A stretch of 64,000 bases of DNA from an uncultured bacterium (GTDB lineage: Bacteria; Desulfobacterota; Desulfovibrionia; Desulfovibrionales; Desulfovibrionaceae), in contig CAJMLK010000007.1 in the NCBI GenBank assembly GCA_905214305.1, forward strand, positions 1 to 64,000, read 5' to 3'. The stretch's first letter is position 1. Each line of letters begins with the position of its first letter. Below are positions 44,662 to 52,261 of the stretch, piece by piece. The notes under the pieces were generated by a model that had not been told where the DNA came from, did no database searches, and saw nothing but the letters and a program-made list of their open reading frames with translations. Both the position numbers and the translations under genes were made by a program.

Positions 44662-46062
44662 ATGGAAAAGACTCTGGCCTACAAGCCCCAGAACGCGTGG
44701 GAAGACGCGGACGCCAAAACGCGCAAGGAAATGGAAGCTCTGGCGGTGCGCTATATGGATTTCCTTTCGCATTGCAAGACTGAACGCGAAACCGTGGAGC
44801 ATGTGCGCAAGCGTCTGGCGGAGCACGGCTATACTGAAGACTTCAACGCTGAGCGCGTCATGCGGCCCATGCGCGGCAAAGCCATTTTCGCGGCGCGGCG
44901 CGGCACGCTGCCGCTGGAGCAGGGTCTTGCCCTCATTGCCGCCCATACCGACACCCCGCGTCTGGATTTCAAGCAGCGCCCGCTCATTGAACAGCCCGGC
45001 GTCGCTCAGGCAAAAACGCACTATTACGGCGGCATACGCAAGTACCAGTGGTTGGCGCGCCCTCTGGCCCTGCATGGCGTGGTGGTGCGCGGCGACGGTT
45101 CCGTCATTGAGGTCACCATCGGCGAAAAGGCCGGGGAACCGGTATTCTGCATTGCCGACCTGCTGCCCCATCTGGCCCAGAAACAGGTGACCCAGACCGT
45201 CAGCGATGCCTTTGAAGCCGAAAAGCTCAATATCATTCTTGGGCACAGCCCCAAGGCCGCAGGCAAGGGTAAAAAAGAAGACGCGCCCAAAGAAGCCATA
45301 AAAACACAGCTTCTGGAAATCCTGCACAAAAAATACGGCATTACCGAAGAAGACCTTATCACGGCCGAACTTCAGGCCGTCCCCGCCGGTCCGGCCCGCT
45401 TTGTGGGCTTTGACAGGGCACTGGTGGGCGGCTACGGGCAGGATGACCGCATCTGCGTGTTCACGGCCCTTGAAGCCCTGCTGGAGGCCGAAGCCACGGG
45501 CCGGAGCATGGCCGTCATTTTTTGGGACAAGGAAGAAATCGGTTCGGACGGGGCCACCGGTGCGGCCTCACGCTTTCTTCAGTACTGCGTGGAAGACCTG
45601 ACCCGCGCCTGGGCGCCAAACGTGCCGGCCTCCCGCGTGTTTATGGAAACCCGCGCCCTTTCCGCCGACGTGCAGGCAGCTCTGGACCCCGATTTTCAGG
45701 AAGTGCACGAAAAGCAGAACGCCGCCCAGATGGGCTACGGTCCCTGCTTTTCCAAGTTCACAGGTTCGCGCGGCAAGTACGGAGCCAGCGAGGCTGATGC
45801 GGAATTTTTCGGCGCGCTGCGCAATCTTTACAACAGCAAAAACATCCCCTGGCAGGCGGCGGAGCTCGGCCGCGTTGACCACGGCGGCGGCGGCACGGTG
45901 GCTCTTTTTCTGGCCGCCTATGGCATGCACGTCATTGACCTCGGCCCTGCCGTCCTGTCCATGCACAGCCCCTTTGAACTGGCAAGCTGCGCCGATCTGC
46001 ACGCCACGGTGCGGGCATACCGCGCCTTTCTTGAGTCAGACATCCAGAAAAGCGCCGGATAG
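44662..46062 (+). CDS. M18-family aminopeptidase
   Basis: 466 residues. Di-metal peptidase motifs are ordered as in family M18: LIAAHTDTPRLD (His-x-Asp ligand), FTALEALLEA, WDKEEIGSDGATGA (catalytic Glu-Glu), MSHAALDPDF-like region, and DHGGGGTVALFLA carrying the last His ligand. M18 enzymes are cytoplasmic, cut N-terminal acidic or neutral residues and usually form dodecamers. A Lys-rich insert (KAAGKGKKEDAPKEAIK) is normal for the family. The Shine-Dalgarno is a weak AAGGAAAA. Confidence 0.93.
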   Translation: MEKTLAYKPQNAWEDADAKTRKEMEALAVRYMDFLSHCKTERETVEHVRKRLAEHGYTEDFNAERVMRPMRGKAIFAARRGTLPLEQGLALIAAHTDTPRLDFKQRPLIEQPGVAQAKTHYYGGIRKYQWLARPLALHGVVVRGDGSVIEVTIGEKAGEPVFCIADLLPHLAQKQVTQTVSDAFEAEKLNIILGHSPKAAGKGKKEDAPKEAIKTQLLEILHKKYGITEEDLITAELQAVPAGPARFVGFDRALVGGYGQDDRICVFTALEALLEAEATGRSMAVIFWDKEEIGSDGATGAASRFLQYCVEDLTRAWAPNVPASRVFMETRALSADVQAALDPDFQEVHEKQNAAQMGYGPCFSKFTGSRGKYGASEADAEFFGALRNLYNSKNIPWQAAELGRVDHGGGGTVALFLAAYGMHVIDLGPAVLSMHSPFELASCADLHATVRAYRAFLESDIQKSAG

Positions 46063-46111
46063 GGCGCTTCCCGTGGCTCCCGCACGAGCAGAAGCCAAAA
46101 AAACGAAAACA

Positions 46112-46130
46112 GGGGGAAGTCACTTCCCCC
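46112..46130. terminator. compact hairpin after the M18 peptidase gene
   Basis: GGGGGAAGT and ACTTCCCCC around one central base. On the plus strand the T-run (CTTTTT) comes only 14 bases later; on the minus strand TGTTTTCGTTTTTTT follows at once. It lies 50 bases after the stop. Confidence 0.6.
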
Positions 46131-46192
46131 GTCAAATGAGCGCTTTTTGGCAATGAGCCAAGCAAATCGAAGATGCAGTCAGCGGATACCTG

Positions 46193-46217
46193 GAGCAATT
46201 TCACCTTGATCCTGCTC
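46193..46217 (+). repeat. GAGCA palindrome module
   Basis: GAGCAATTTCACCTTGATCCTGCTC followed by TGGCGGCTGCGCGGGCAGCC, a left-end fragment of the repeat family, 60 bases before the HEAT-repeat gene. Confidence 0.7.
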
Positions 46218-46277
46218 TGGCGGCTGCGCGGGCAGCCGCCAGCCGCAAAGACGCCACGCCAACCGGACGGACAGCCA

Positions 46278-47018
46278 ATGACAACGGACAAGCACACACT
46301 GCACCAGCTCAACAGCGGTCAGGCCGCCTCGGCCAATCTGGGCGAAGCCCTTGCCGTGGACTTTGCCTCGCTCATGGCGGCGACGCTGCCCTCCATCCCG
46401 GCAGACAAGGTGGCACGTCTGCAAAAAATGGCCGATCAGGGCATCTCCAGACGCATGCGCCTGGCAGCGGAGCTTGTCTATGAAAACTTTGGGCCGGACA
46501 CGCCCGCTCAGGTCACAACGCACATTTCAGACACCGTGCGGGGCTGGGGCTGCTTTGCCCAGGCTCTCATCCCTGACCTGAGCATCGAGGAACGGCTTGA
46601 AAAAATGCGGCCTCTGGCTGACGACGGGCATTTCGGCGTACGTGAATGGGCGTGGATGGCCGTGCGCCCGCACATCACGGAAAATCTTGAAGATGCTGTG
46701 GCCTGCCTTGCCCGCTGGACCAGCGATCCCTCGGAGCGGATACGCCGCTTTGCCTGCGAAAGCATTCGCCCGCGCGGAGTCTGGTGCAGCCATATGGAAA
46801 AACTCAAGCAGGAACCGGCCCTTGCCCTGCCCGTGCTGGAACCTCTGCGCGCAGACCCGGCAGCCTACGTGCAGGACAGCGTGGGCAACTGGCTCAATGA
46901 TGCGGCCAAATCGCAACCCGCATGGGTGCGTGAAACATGCGCCCGCTGGCTGGCCCAAAGCCCCTGCAAGGCCACGGAACGTATTTGCAGGCGGGCGCAG
47001 CGCAGCATCAGGGCATAG
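46278..47018 (+). CDS. HEAT-repeat protein, DNA alkylation repair (AlkD)-like
   Basis: 246 residues, all-helical, with repeated HEAT-like pairs: VARLQKMADQGISRRMRLAA, LADDGHFGVREWAWMAVRP, RWTSDPSERIRRFACESIRP, DPAAYVQDSVGNWLNDAAK. The order and the motif SERIRRFACESxRPRG match the AlkD-related group that excises alkylated purines by backbone contacts. Start ATG 46278 was chosen because upstream in-frame sequence is repeat DNA. Activity not provable from sequence. Confidence 0.82.
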   Translation: MTTDKHTLHQLNSGQAASANLGEALAVDFASLMAATLPSIPADKVARLQKMADQGISRRMRLAAELVYENFGPDTPAQVTTHISDTVRGWGCFAQALIPDLSIEERLEKMRPLADDGHFGVREWAWMAVRPHITENLEDAVACLARWTSDPSERIRRFACESIRPRGVWCSHMEKLKQEPALALPVLEPLRADPAAYVQDSVGNWLNDAAKSQPAWVRETCARWLAQSPCKATERICRRAQRSIRA

Positions 47019-47019
47019 C

Positions 47020-47065
47020 CAGAATGATGCGTTGAAGCAGGGAACGTTTCAAAAACAGAAGGCTC
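47020..47065. repeat. type C intergenic repeat
   Basis: CCAGAATGATGCGTTGAAGC through GTTTCAAAAACAGAAGGC matches 8118-8164. It sits directly after the HEAT-repeat gene stop, between converging genes. Confidence 0.65.
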
Positions 47066-47075
47066 TGGAGACAAA

Positions 47076-47129
47076 CAGAAAAACGCAGCCTGAGTCGCGG
47101 CCCGGAGGCCTGCGGTTCAAGCTGCGTTT
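47076..47129 (-). terminator. intrinsic terminator after the Eis-like gene
   Basis: AAACGCAGC (47081-47089) pairs with GCTGCGTTT (47121-47129), and an inner CGCGGCC/GGCCTGCG stem stacks inside. On the minus strand the stem is followed by a T-rich TTTCTGTTTG. It lies 78 bases past the stop of the minus-strand gene. Confidence 0.75.
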
Positions 47130-47206
47130 GCATTCGCCGGTGCATGTCCTGTTCTGCGGAGCACCTTGCCCGCGCGGAACAAAAAATCCCGCACGGCCTT
47201 TTGGCA

Positions 47207-48652
47207 TCAAAAATAGTCTGAAAAATAGGGTTTGTCCGGCGGAATCAGGGCCTCAAGCGTCTTGAGCAGATGATAGTCCATATCAATGCGGTCATTGTTG
47301 TACAGATAGGTCGGCCGCTTGTATCCCATAAACATGGTGGTCAACGTCTGAACATCCAGACTGATACGGTGACCCGAACGAAATGTGGAAACCTGTTCGC
47401 AAACGGCCTCCCCCCCCTGCCAGCTCATGTGGAATATGCCGTTGTTCCAGGGGGCGATGGGGTCCCTGACCTCAAAGTCCAGCGTAAGCATGGGGTCGCT
47501 GAACTGGTAGGGATAGAACTCCATGAAGCGCTGCACGTCAACGATGCGGGCCATGCCATAGGGCTGGATGGTTTCGTCGATCTCACTGTCTTCAAACTGA
47601 AAGGCAATGGCCTCGCCCGTGTAGTTGATCCCCTCTACACGGGTGATCATTGAAAAATGCGCGCTGATATAGTTCCAGATGCCGCATTTGGCTTCCTGAT
47701 TCAGGTAGACCATCTCCTTGATGCTGAAGACCTCGTTTTCAATGTAGTAGATGACATAGCCCAGAGGCTTGCGGTCAACGCCATAGTACACCGCCGCCAT
47801 GACGTCGTCCGAATCCCACCGCCAGTATTCTTCCCACTCAAGCGCGCCGCGTATGAGCGCACCGTGCTCCTGCAGGGCAAAATATTTGTAAACCCTGTGC
47901 AGGTCCTCACTTTCAATGTCCACACGTTCTATCAGCCCGTCAACGGCGCGCCGTGCCGGAAGCTGGGTGTCCCTGATGGCGAATGTCATCTTGTCCGAAA
48001 CAATTTCCCAGCCGTGCTTGCGGTAGAGGGGGATGGAATAGGGGCAAAGATAGGAGATGATCTGCTGCTCTGAGCGCATGTATTCGAGGCTCTTGCCCAG
48101 AAGCGAATGGATAAGCCCCCGGCCCGTATACTCGGGATAGGTGGCGACCCCGGTGATGCCGCCCATCTTGCAGATTTCGCCCTGTATGTTTACCTCCATC
48201 GGATAGATGACTATCTGCGAGGCAAGGCGTCCCTTATAAAACCAGCCCATAACGTGCGAAGCCTCAAAGATGGGCTTTTTGGACTGCTTCATCTCTTTGT
48301 CCGACCAGCCGATACGGGCCATTTCGGACGAACTGACCTGAAAAGCATAGCGCAGCAGCGCCTCGAACTGTTCAAAGTCATCCTTGCCGAGCTGGCGAAA
48401 CTCAAAGGCATCATGAAGGCCGGAGCCTTGCAGTCGGCCTTCGCCCACAGCCGTGGCGGCATCGACCTTTCCGCGGGTTTCTGCGGCCAGCGCGGCGCGG
48501 CGGGCTTCCAGCCCCCGCTGACGGCGGCTGCCGGGAACCAGCGGGGCACTTGCTGCCTGATCGGGCACAGCGCCCGCACCACGAAACGGATGGGGTTCAA
48601 GGCGGGGGCCGGCAAGAGGCGGCAAAGGTTGCTGTTTGTGTAAAATTCGCAT
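47207..48652 (-). CDS. Eis-like GNAT N-acetyltransferase
   Basis: 481 residues. The core has the tandem-GNAT plan of COG4552/Eis: FRQLGKDDFEQFEALLRYAF, acetyl-CoA loop GGITGVATYPEYTGRGLIHSLL, and YLCPYSIPLYRKHGWEIV, with a C-terminal sterol-carrier-like part. Eis proteins acetylate amines of aminoglycosides or lysines. The first 80 residues are low-complexity Pro/Ala/Arg and may not be translated; no better start codon with a ribosome binding site is evident. Substrate unknown. Confidence 0.88.
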   Translation of the reverse strand: MRILHKQQPLPPLAGPRLEPHPFRGAGAVPDQAASAPLVPGSRRQRGLEARRAALAAETRGKVDAATAVGEGRLQGSGLHDAFEFRQLGKDDFEQFEALLRYAFQVSSSEMARIGWSDKEMKQSKKPIFEASHVMGWFYKGRLASQIVIYPMEVNIQGEICKMGGITGVATYPEYTGRGLIHSLLGKSLEYMRSEQQIISYLCPYSIPLYRKHGWEIVSDKMTFAIRDTQLPARRAVDGLIERVDIESEDLHRVYKYFALQEHGALIRGALEWEEYWRWDSDDVMAAVYYGVDRKPLGYVIYYIENEVFSIKEMVYLNQEAKCGIWNYISAHFSMITRVEGINYTGEAIAFQFEDSEIDETIQPYGMARIVDVQRFMEFYPYQFSDPMLTLDFEVRDPIAPWNNGIFHMSWQGGEAVCEQVSTFRSGHRISLDVQTLTTMFMGYKRPTYLYNNDRIDMDYHLLKTLEALIPPDKPYFSDYF

Positions 48653-48710
48653 GTCCGTGTGTCCCGGATAAAGACTATGCAATAAAACCGGCCAGTGCGG
48701 GCACGGTCTG

Positions 48711-48728
48711 CCGGGGCAGATGCCCCGG
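48711..48728. promoter_or_regulatory. 18-bp perfect GC palindrome upstream of the Eis-like gene
   Basis: CCGGGGCA-GA-TGCCCCGG lies 59 bases upstream of the Eis-like start and 180 bases after the PHP gene. It is either an operator or the PHP gene's hairpin; no T-run follows. Confidence 0.4.
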
Positions 48729-48907
48729 AGCCTTCCGGCCGGAAAAATATGGCAGACTCATGGCCGCTGTAACGCGCCGGAAGTTTTTTCGCAAGATGTG
48801 AGAAAGGGGTAATGGTGGAAGCAAGGCGGCACATACCGGTTCCGGTGGGCAGCCGCAGAAATATCCTGCTCTGTCAGGCGCAAAGGCAGACATCGTCATA
48901 TTGCCAA

Positions 48908-49768
48908 TCAGATCGGCAGCCCCATTTTTACGCGGCGCTTGCGCAGGTCATCCAGCACGCCCACGCCCACGCGCAGCCCGCCGTAGCCCCGCCCGAGCCG
49001 GATGGCGGGCTTGTTGATTCCGTGATAGTCCGAGCCGCCGCTGATGCCGAGGTCAAAGCGTTTCGCCAGAGCAAGGCAGGTGCGCACATCCGCCTCGGTG
49101 TGCTCGCTGTGCCACGCCTCAATGGCGTTGAGGCCGCAATCCCTCAGGCGGGCCACCTGCCCTTCAAGCCAGCCGGGCGGCGCCTTCCACAGCAGGGGAT
49201 GCGCCAGACTCACGGTTGCGCCAAGGTCCGCCAGCAGCCGCACGATTGCCTCCGGCTCAAGCACTTCCTTGGGCAGATAGGCCTTGCCGTTATTGCCCAG
49301 AAATTCCTTGAAAACCTCACGAATATTTTTGGCGTAGCCCTTGCGCAGCAGCACGTCGGCAATGTGGGGCCGCCCCACGCTTTCGCCTTTGGCTGCGGCC
49401 AGCACTTCTTCCATGCTGACATCAAGCCCCAGGTCCTGCAGCTTGCGCACGATGCCCTCATTACGCTCGCCGCGCTTTTCACGCAAAAAGGCAAGCTGTT
49501 GCAGCAGGGCCTCGGGCTGTTCAGGCAACCACAGCCCCAGAATATGCAATTCGCCCAATTCTGTGCTTGTGGAAATTTCGCAGCCACGTATCAGCTCCAC
49601 CCCCAGTTCGCGCCCGGCGGCAGCGGCCTCGTCCAGGCCGGAAAGCGTATCGTGGTCTGTGACGGCAATGGCCTTGAGGCCCGCATCGGCGGCTTTGGCC
49701 ATAAGTTGCGCCGGAGAGTCAGTACCGTCGGACGCCCTCGTGTGGGTATGCAGATCAACCAGTTCCAT
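48908..49768 (-). CDS. PHP-domain phosphoesterase (RNase AM / YciV-like)
   Basis: 286 residues. The PHP metal site is complete: DLHTHTRASDGTDSP near the start, VTDHDTLSG, CEISTS, SLAHPLLW and SGGSDYHG. The arrangement matches the YciV/TrpH group, which removes nucleotides from 5' ends of rRNA precursors and cleaves 3',5'-bisphosphonucleotides. Single gene; AAGG nine bases before the ATG. Confidence 0.93.
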   Translation of the reverse strand: MELVDLHTHTRASDGTDSPAQLMAKAADAGLKAIAVTDHDTLSGLDEAAAAGRELGVELIRGCEISTSTELGELHILGLWLPEQPEALLQQLAFLREKRGERNEGIVRKLQDLGLDVSMEEVLAAAKGESVGRPHIADVLLRKGYAKNIREVFKEFLGNNGKAYLPKEVLEPEAIVRLLADLGATVSLAHPLLWKAPPGWLEGQVARLRDCGLNAIEAWHSEHTEADVRTCLALAKRFDLGISGGSDYHGINKPAIRLGRGYGGLRVGVGVLDDLRKRRVKMGLPI

Positions 49769-49901
49769 AAAATACTACCTTAAGGGATGACTGTTATTGA
49801 TAGCGCAAAATATCAATAGGGTGCAAGCCTTGAACTGGAGGAGGCATCACGGTACACTGTCGGGCCATAACGAACCAAGCCCACCTCAAAAGGGAACGCA
49901 T

Positions 49902-50123
49902 ATGCCCATCAATACTGAAGAACTTTTGCGCATTCTCGCCTGCCCCAAATGTCTGGGCAGCCTCACGGCTCTGGAAGAAAACGAAACTGTGGCAGGTTTT
50001 TCCTGCGCGGCCTGTCAGGTGGTGTACCCCGTGCGGGAAGACATCCCCGTCATGCTGGTGGAAGAAGCGGAAGACAGACCCAGCTGGAACGCCCGCCATC
50101 CTCAGGCCAGAGAGCGCTCCTGA
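49902..50123 (+). CDS. UPF0434 / Trm112-like zinc-ribbon protein
   Basis: 73 residues. A zinc ribbon is formed by CPKC and CAAC (LACPKCLGSL; FSCAACQVVYPVREDIPVML), the signature of UPF0434 (YcaR), related to the Trm112 methyltransferase activator. The ATG at 49902 has AAAAGGGAA upstream. It overlaps the next gene by one base (TGATG). Confidence 0.93.
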   Translation: MPINTEELLRILACPKCLGSLTALEENETVAGFSCAACQVVYPVREDIPVMLVEEAEDRPSWNARHPQARERS

Positions 50124-50683
50124 TGCGCCTGCTCATTGCCTCTGATCTGCACGGCTCCATTGAAAGCCTGCGCTTTCTCATTGAAAAAGCCCGCCAGACA
50201 AAGCCCGATCTGCTGGTGCTGCTGGGTGATCTGGTCTATCACGGCCCGCGCAACCCTCTGCCTCAGGGCTATGACACGCCCTCTGTTCTGCGTGAAATGC
50301 CCGACCTTTCGGCGCTGCCCTGCCCGGTCACCGCTGTGCGCGGCAATTGCGATGCCGAGGTTGACCTGTCACTTCTGCCCTTTGCCGTTGCCGAAAATGC
50401 ATGGCTTGAAGCCGACGGATTGCATATCTTTGCCAGCCACGGGCATCACCTGCCGGAAAATCCGCCCTGCCCCGGCCTGAAGCCCGGCACGGTCATCCTG
50501 CGCGGGCATACCCATATTCCCAGAGGCGAAACTCTGGACGGTCTGCACTTCTGGAATCCCGGCTCCCTCTCGCTGCCCAAGGGCGGCTCGCCGCGCAGTT
50601 ACGGCTTTTATGCGGACGGCATTTTTCGTGTGCTGGACATGCAGGACCGCGAAGTGCTCCGCCATGTCCCGGCCACTGCCTGA
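50123..50683 (+). CDS. YfcE-type metallophosphodiesterase
   Basis: 186 residues with a full calcineurin-like metal site: LIASDLHGS, LLGDLVYHGP, VRGNCDAE, ASHGHHL and LRGHTHIPRG, closing with WNPGSLSLPKGG as in YfcE/MJ0936. Hydrolyses phosphodiesters in vitro; physiological substrate unknown. One-base overlap with the zinc-ribbon gene marks an operon. Confidence 0.94.
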   Translation: MRLLIASDLHGSIESLRFLIEKARQTKPDLLVLLGDLVYHGPRNPLPQGYDTPSVLREMPDLSALPCPVTAVRGNCDAEVDLSLLPFAVAENAWLEADGLHIFASHGHHLPENPPCPGLKPGTVILRGHTHIPRGETLDGLHFWNPGSLSLPKGGSPRSYGFYADGIFRVLDMQDREVLRHVPATA

Positions 50684-50793
50684 GCATAAGGCCTGCCGCC
50701 GCACGGGGAATCGAGAAACGGCATTGCCGGACAGTCTTTGCACGCGCCCTCGGCCTGCTCCACCGCTTCAAGCATCTTATAGCAGATAATCGC

Positions 50794-51522
50794 ATGGCAA
50801 AAATTCACACTTTGCGCCCCGCTCTTTTTTCTCTGGCCCCGGGCTACCGGCTTGTGCTGGCCTCGGCCTCGCCGCGCCGCCGCCAGTTCCTCACCGAATG
50901 GGGGCTTTCCTTTGATCTGGCCAGCGCGGCCGGAGCAGAGCCTTCCCCCCTGCCCGGCGAAATGCCGGACGCCTATACGCGACGCGCGGCCCTTGCCAAA
51001 GCCCACGCGGCTGCCGACCTCATCAACGGCGGGCAGCCCTTGCAGCACGACAAAAATATCATTCTGGCTGCCGATACCGTCGTCGCCGTGGACGGCGACA
51101 TTCTGGGCAAACCGCGCGACAGGCAGGACGCCCTGCACATGCTCACCCGCCTTTCAGGGCGCGGGCATGAGGTCATCAGCGCCGTCTGCCTGCTCTTGCC
51201 CCCAGCGCCACAGGCCCGCACAGGCGCAACGCTTTCCACAGGCAGCCAGAGTTCTGACCACGAAACTGAAGAACTGGTGTTCAGCGACACAAGCCGCGTC
51301 TTTTTTCATCCCTGGCCAGCCCCGGTACTGTGCGCCTATGTGGCAACGGACGAACCGGGAGACAAGGCCGGGGCCTATGCCATTCAGGGACAGGGAGCGT
51401 TTCTGGTGGACAGGGTGGAAGGCTCGTGGAGCACGGTTGTGGGCCTGCCCGTGACACAACTGGCCGCCCTGCTGCTGGATCGGGGGCTCATGCTGCCCGG
51501 CAGCGGAACGGGCGCCGCGTAA
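50794..51522 (+). CDS. maf: Maf-family nucleotide pyrophosphatase
   Basis: 242 residues. It has LASASPRRRQFLTEWG, the nucleotide-binding start of Maf, then EMPDAYTRRAALAKAHAA, AADTVVAVDGDILGKP and the GDKAGAYAIQGQGAFLVDRVEGS segment. Maf proteins are house-cleaning enzymes that hydrolyse dTTP/UTP or modified nucleotides. An insert of about 25 residues between the catalytic halves (PAPQARTGATLSTG...) makes it longer than the usual 190-200. No gene follows for 740 bases. Confidence 0.94.
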   Translation: MAKIHTLRPALFSLAPGYRLVLASASPRRRQFLTEWGLSFDLASAAGAEPSPLPGEMPDAYTRRAALAKAHAAADLINGGQPLQHDKNIILAADTVVAVDGDILGKPRDRQDALHMLTRLSGRGHEVISAVCLLLPPAPQARTGATLSTGSQSSDHETEELVFSDTSRVFFHPWPAPVLCAYVATDEPGDKAGAYAIQGQGAFLVDRVEGSWSTVVGLPVTQLAALLLDRGLMLPGSGTGAA

Positions 51523-51633
51523 AGCCTCAAGCGGAAAAACCGCCGCACCACTGACCACTGCAGGCATGCCGCAAAGCCCGGCCCGCACCAATGCCCTGCC
51601 CAGTGAACCACGCAACCCTTCGCCCGCGCACTT

Positions 51634-51961
51634 GAGCATTTTCGCATTGCGCATATCCATTCTCAATGCTTCCAGACGCCCGCTTCGGCACGCAGCAGCG
51701 CAAGTACATGGTTCTGCTGTCTTGACGGCAGTTGTTGGCGCGCCTGCGAGCCTAGCGAATGGGCACAGTGATCGTGTGGAAACAGGCCCATCATTACCCA
51801 TGCTGTCTGCAAGACCCATGCTGTCTGCAAGCGTTGTTTCCTGCGTGACAAATCCTCAAGTATCCATAAGCCCTTCGGGCAATGGCTGAAGCTGCGCTTA
51901 TGCTTCTGCGGCGGGCGTCTGCTCACGCAGCCGCCAGAGCAGTTTCAAGGTGAAACTGCTC
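51634..51961 (-). repeat. type B composite repeat (reverse orientation, expanded)
   Basis: Read on the minus strand it starts with the GAGCA palindrome (51937-51961) and GTGAGCAGACGCCCGCCG, and ends with CATGTACTTGCGCTG...GAAGCATTGAGAATGG and GCGAAAATGCTC. The same modules frame 54713-54930 in 218 bases; here about 110 extra bases lie in the middle, including two copies of ACCCATGCTGTCTGCAAG. Confidence 0.75.
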
Positions 51962-52064
51962 TGAAATGCCCTTTGCGGGATAAAATTTTTCCTGTTCGCT
52001 TGCACATGCCTGTTTAAAAAAAGTTATCTTTTTTTTGACCCTACATTGTGAAAAAAATCTTCAA

Positions 52065-52083
52065 TTGTAACGGCGTTACAATC
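52065..52083. promoter_or_regulatory. 19-bp perfect palindrome upstream of acs (putative operator)
   Basis: ATTGTAACG-G-CGTTACAAT, 180 bases before the acs start, in an AT-rich leader. Symmetry is complete over nine bases per side. It is a strong candidate for a transcription-factor site controlling acetate activation. A TTGACA at 52122-52127 lies downstream and could be the -35 box, though no good -10 box follows. Confidence 0.6.
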
Positions 52084-52261
52084 CGCTAGACTCCGTAAAA
52101 AACGTCAATTCTTTGCCATATTGACATTTTTTTCACAACTATGACTGAAAGCACAAACAAGATACGGCCCCTTGACGGTTATTTAAAATCTCTTTACGCA
52201 TGTATCATGGCAAAGTGTTAACTTTTCATTTTACTGTTTTATGCATTATGGAGGCTGGATC

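Noticed and set aside
52122..52139. Full Rex operator before acs
   Set aside because: Only the right half (TTCACAA) matches; the left half TTGACAT departs from TTGTGAA at several positions.
52205..52240. Possible sigma-54 promoter before acs (TGGCAAAGTGTTAAC)
   Set aside because: The -12 GC element is missing at the required spacing.
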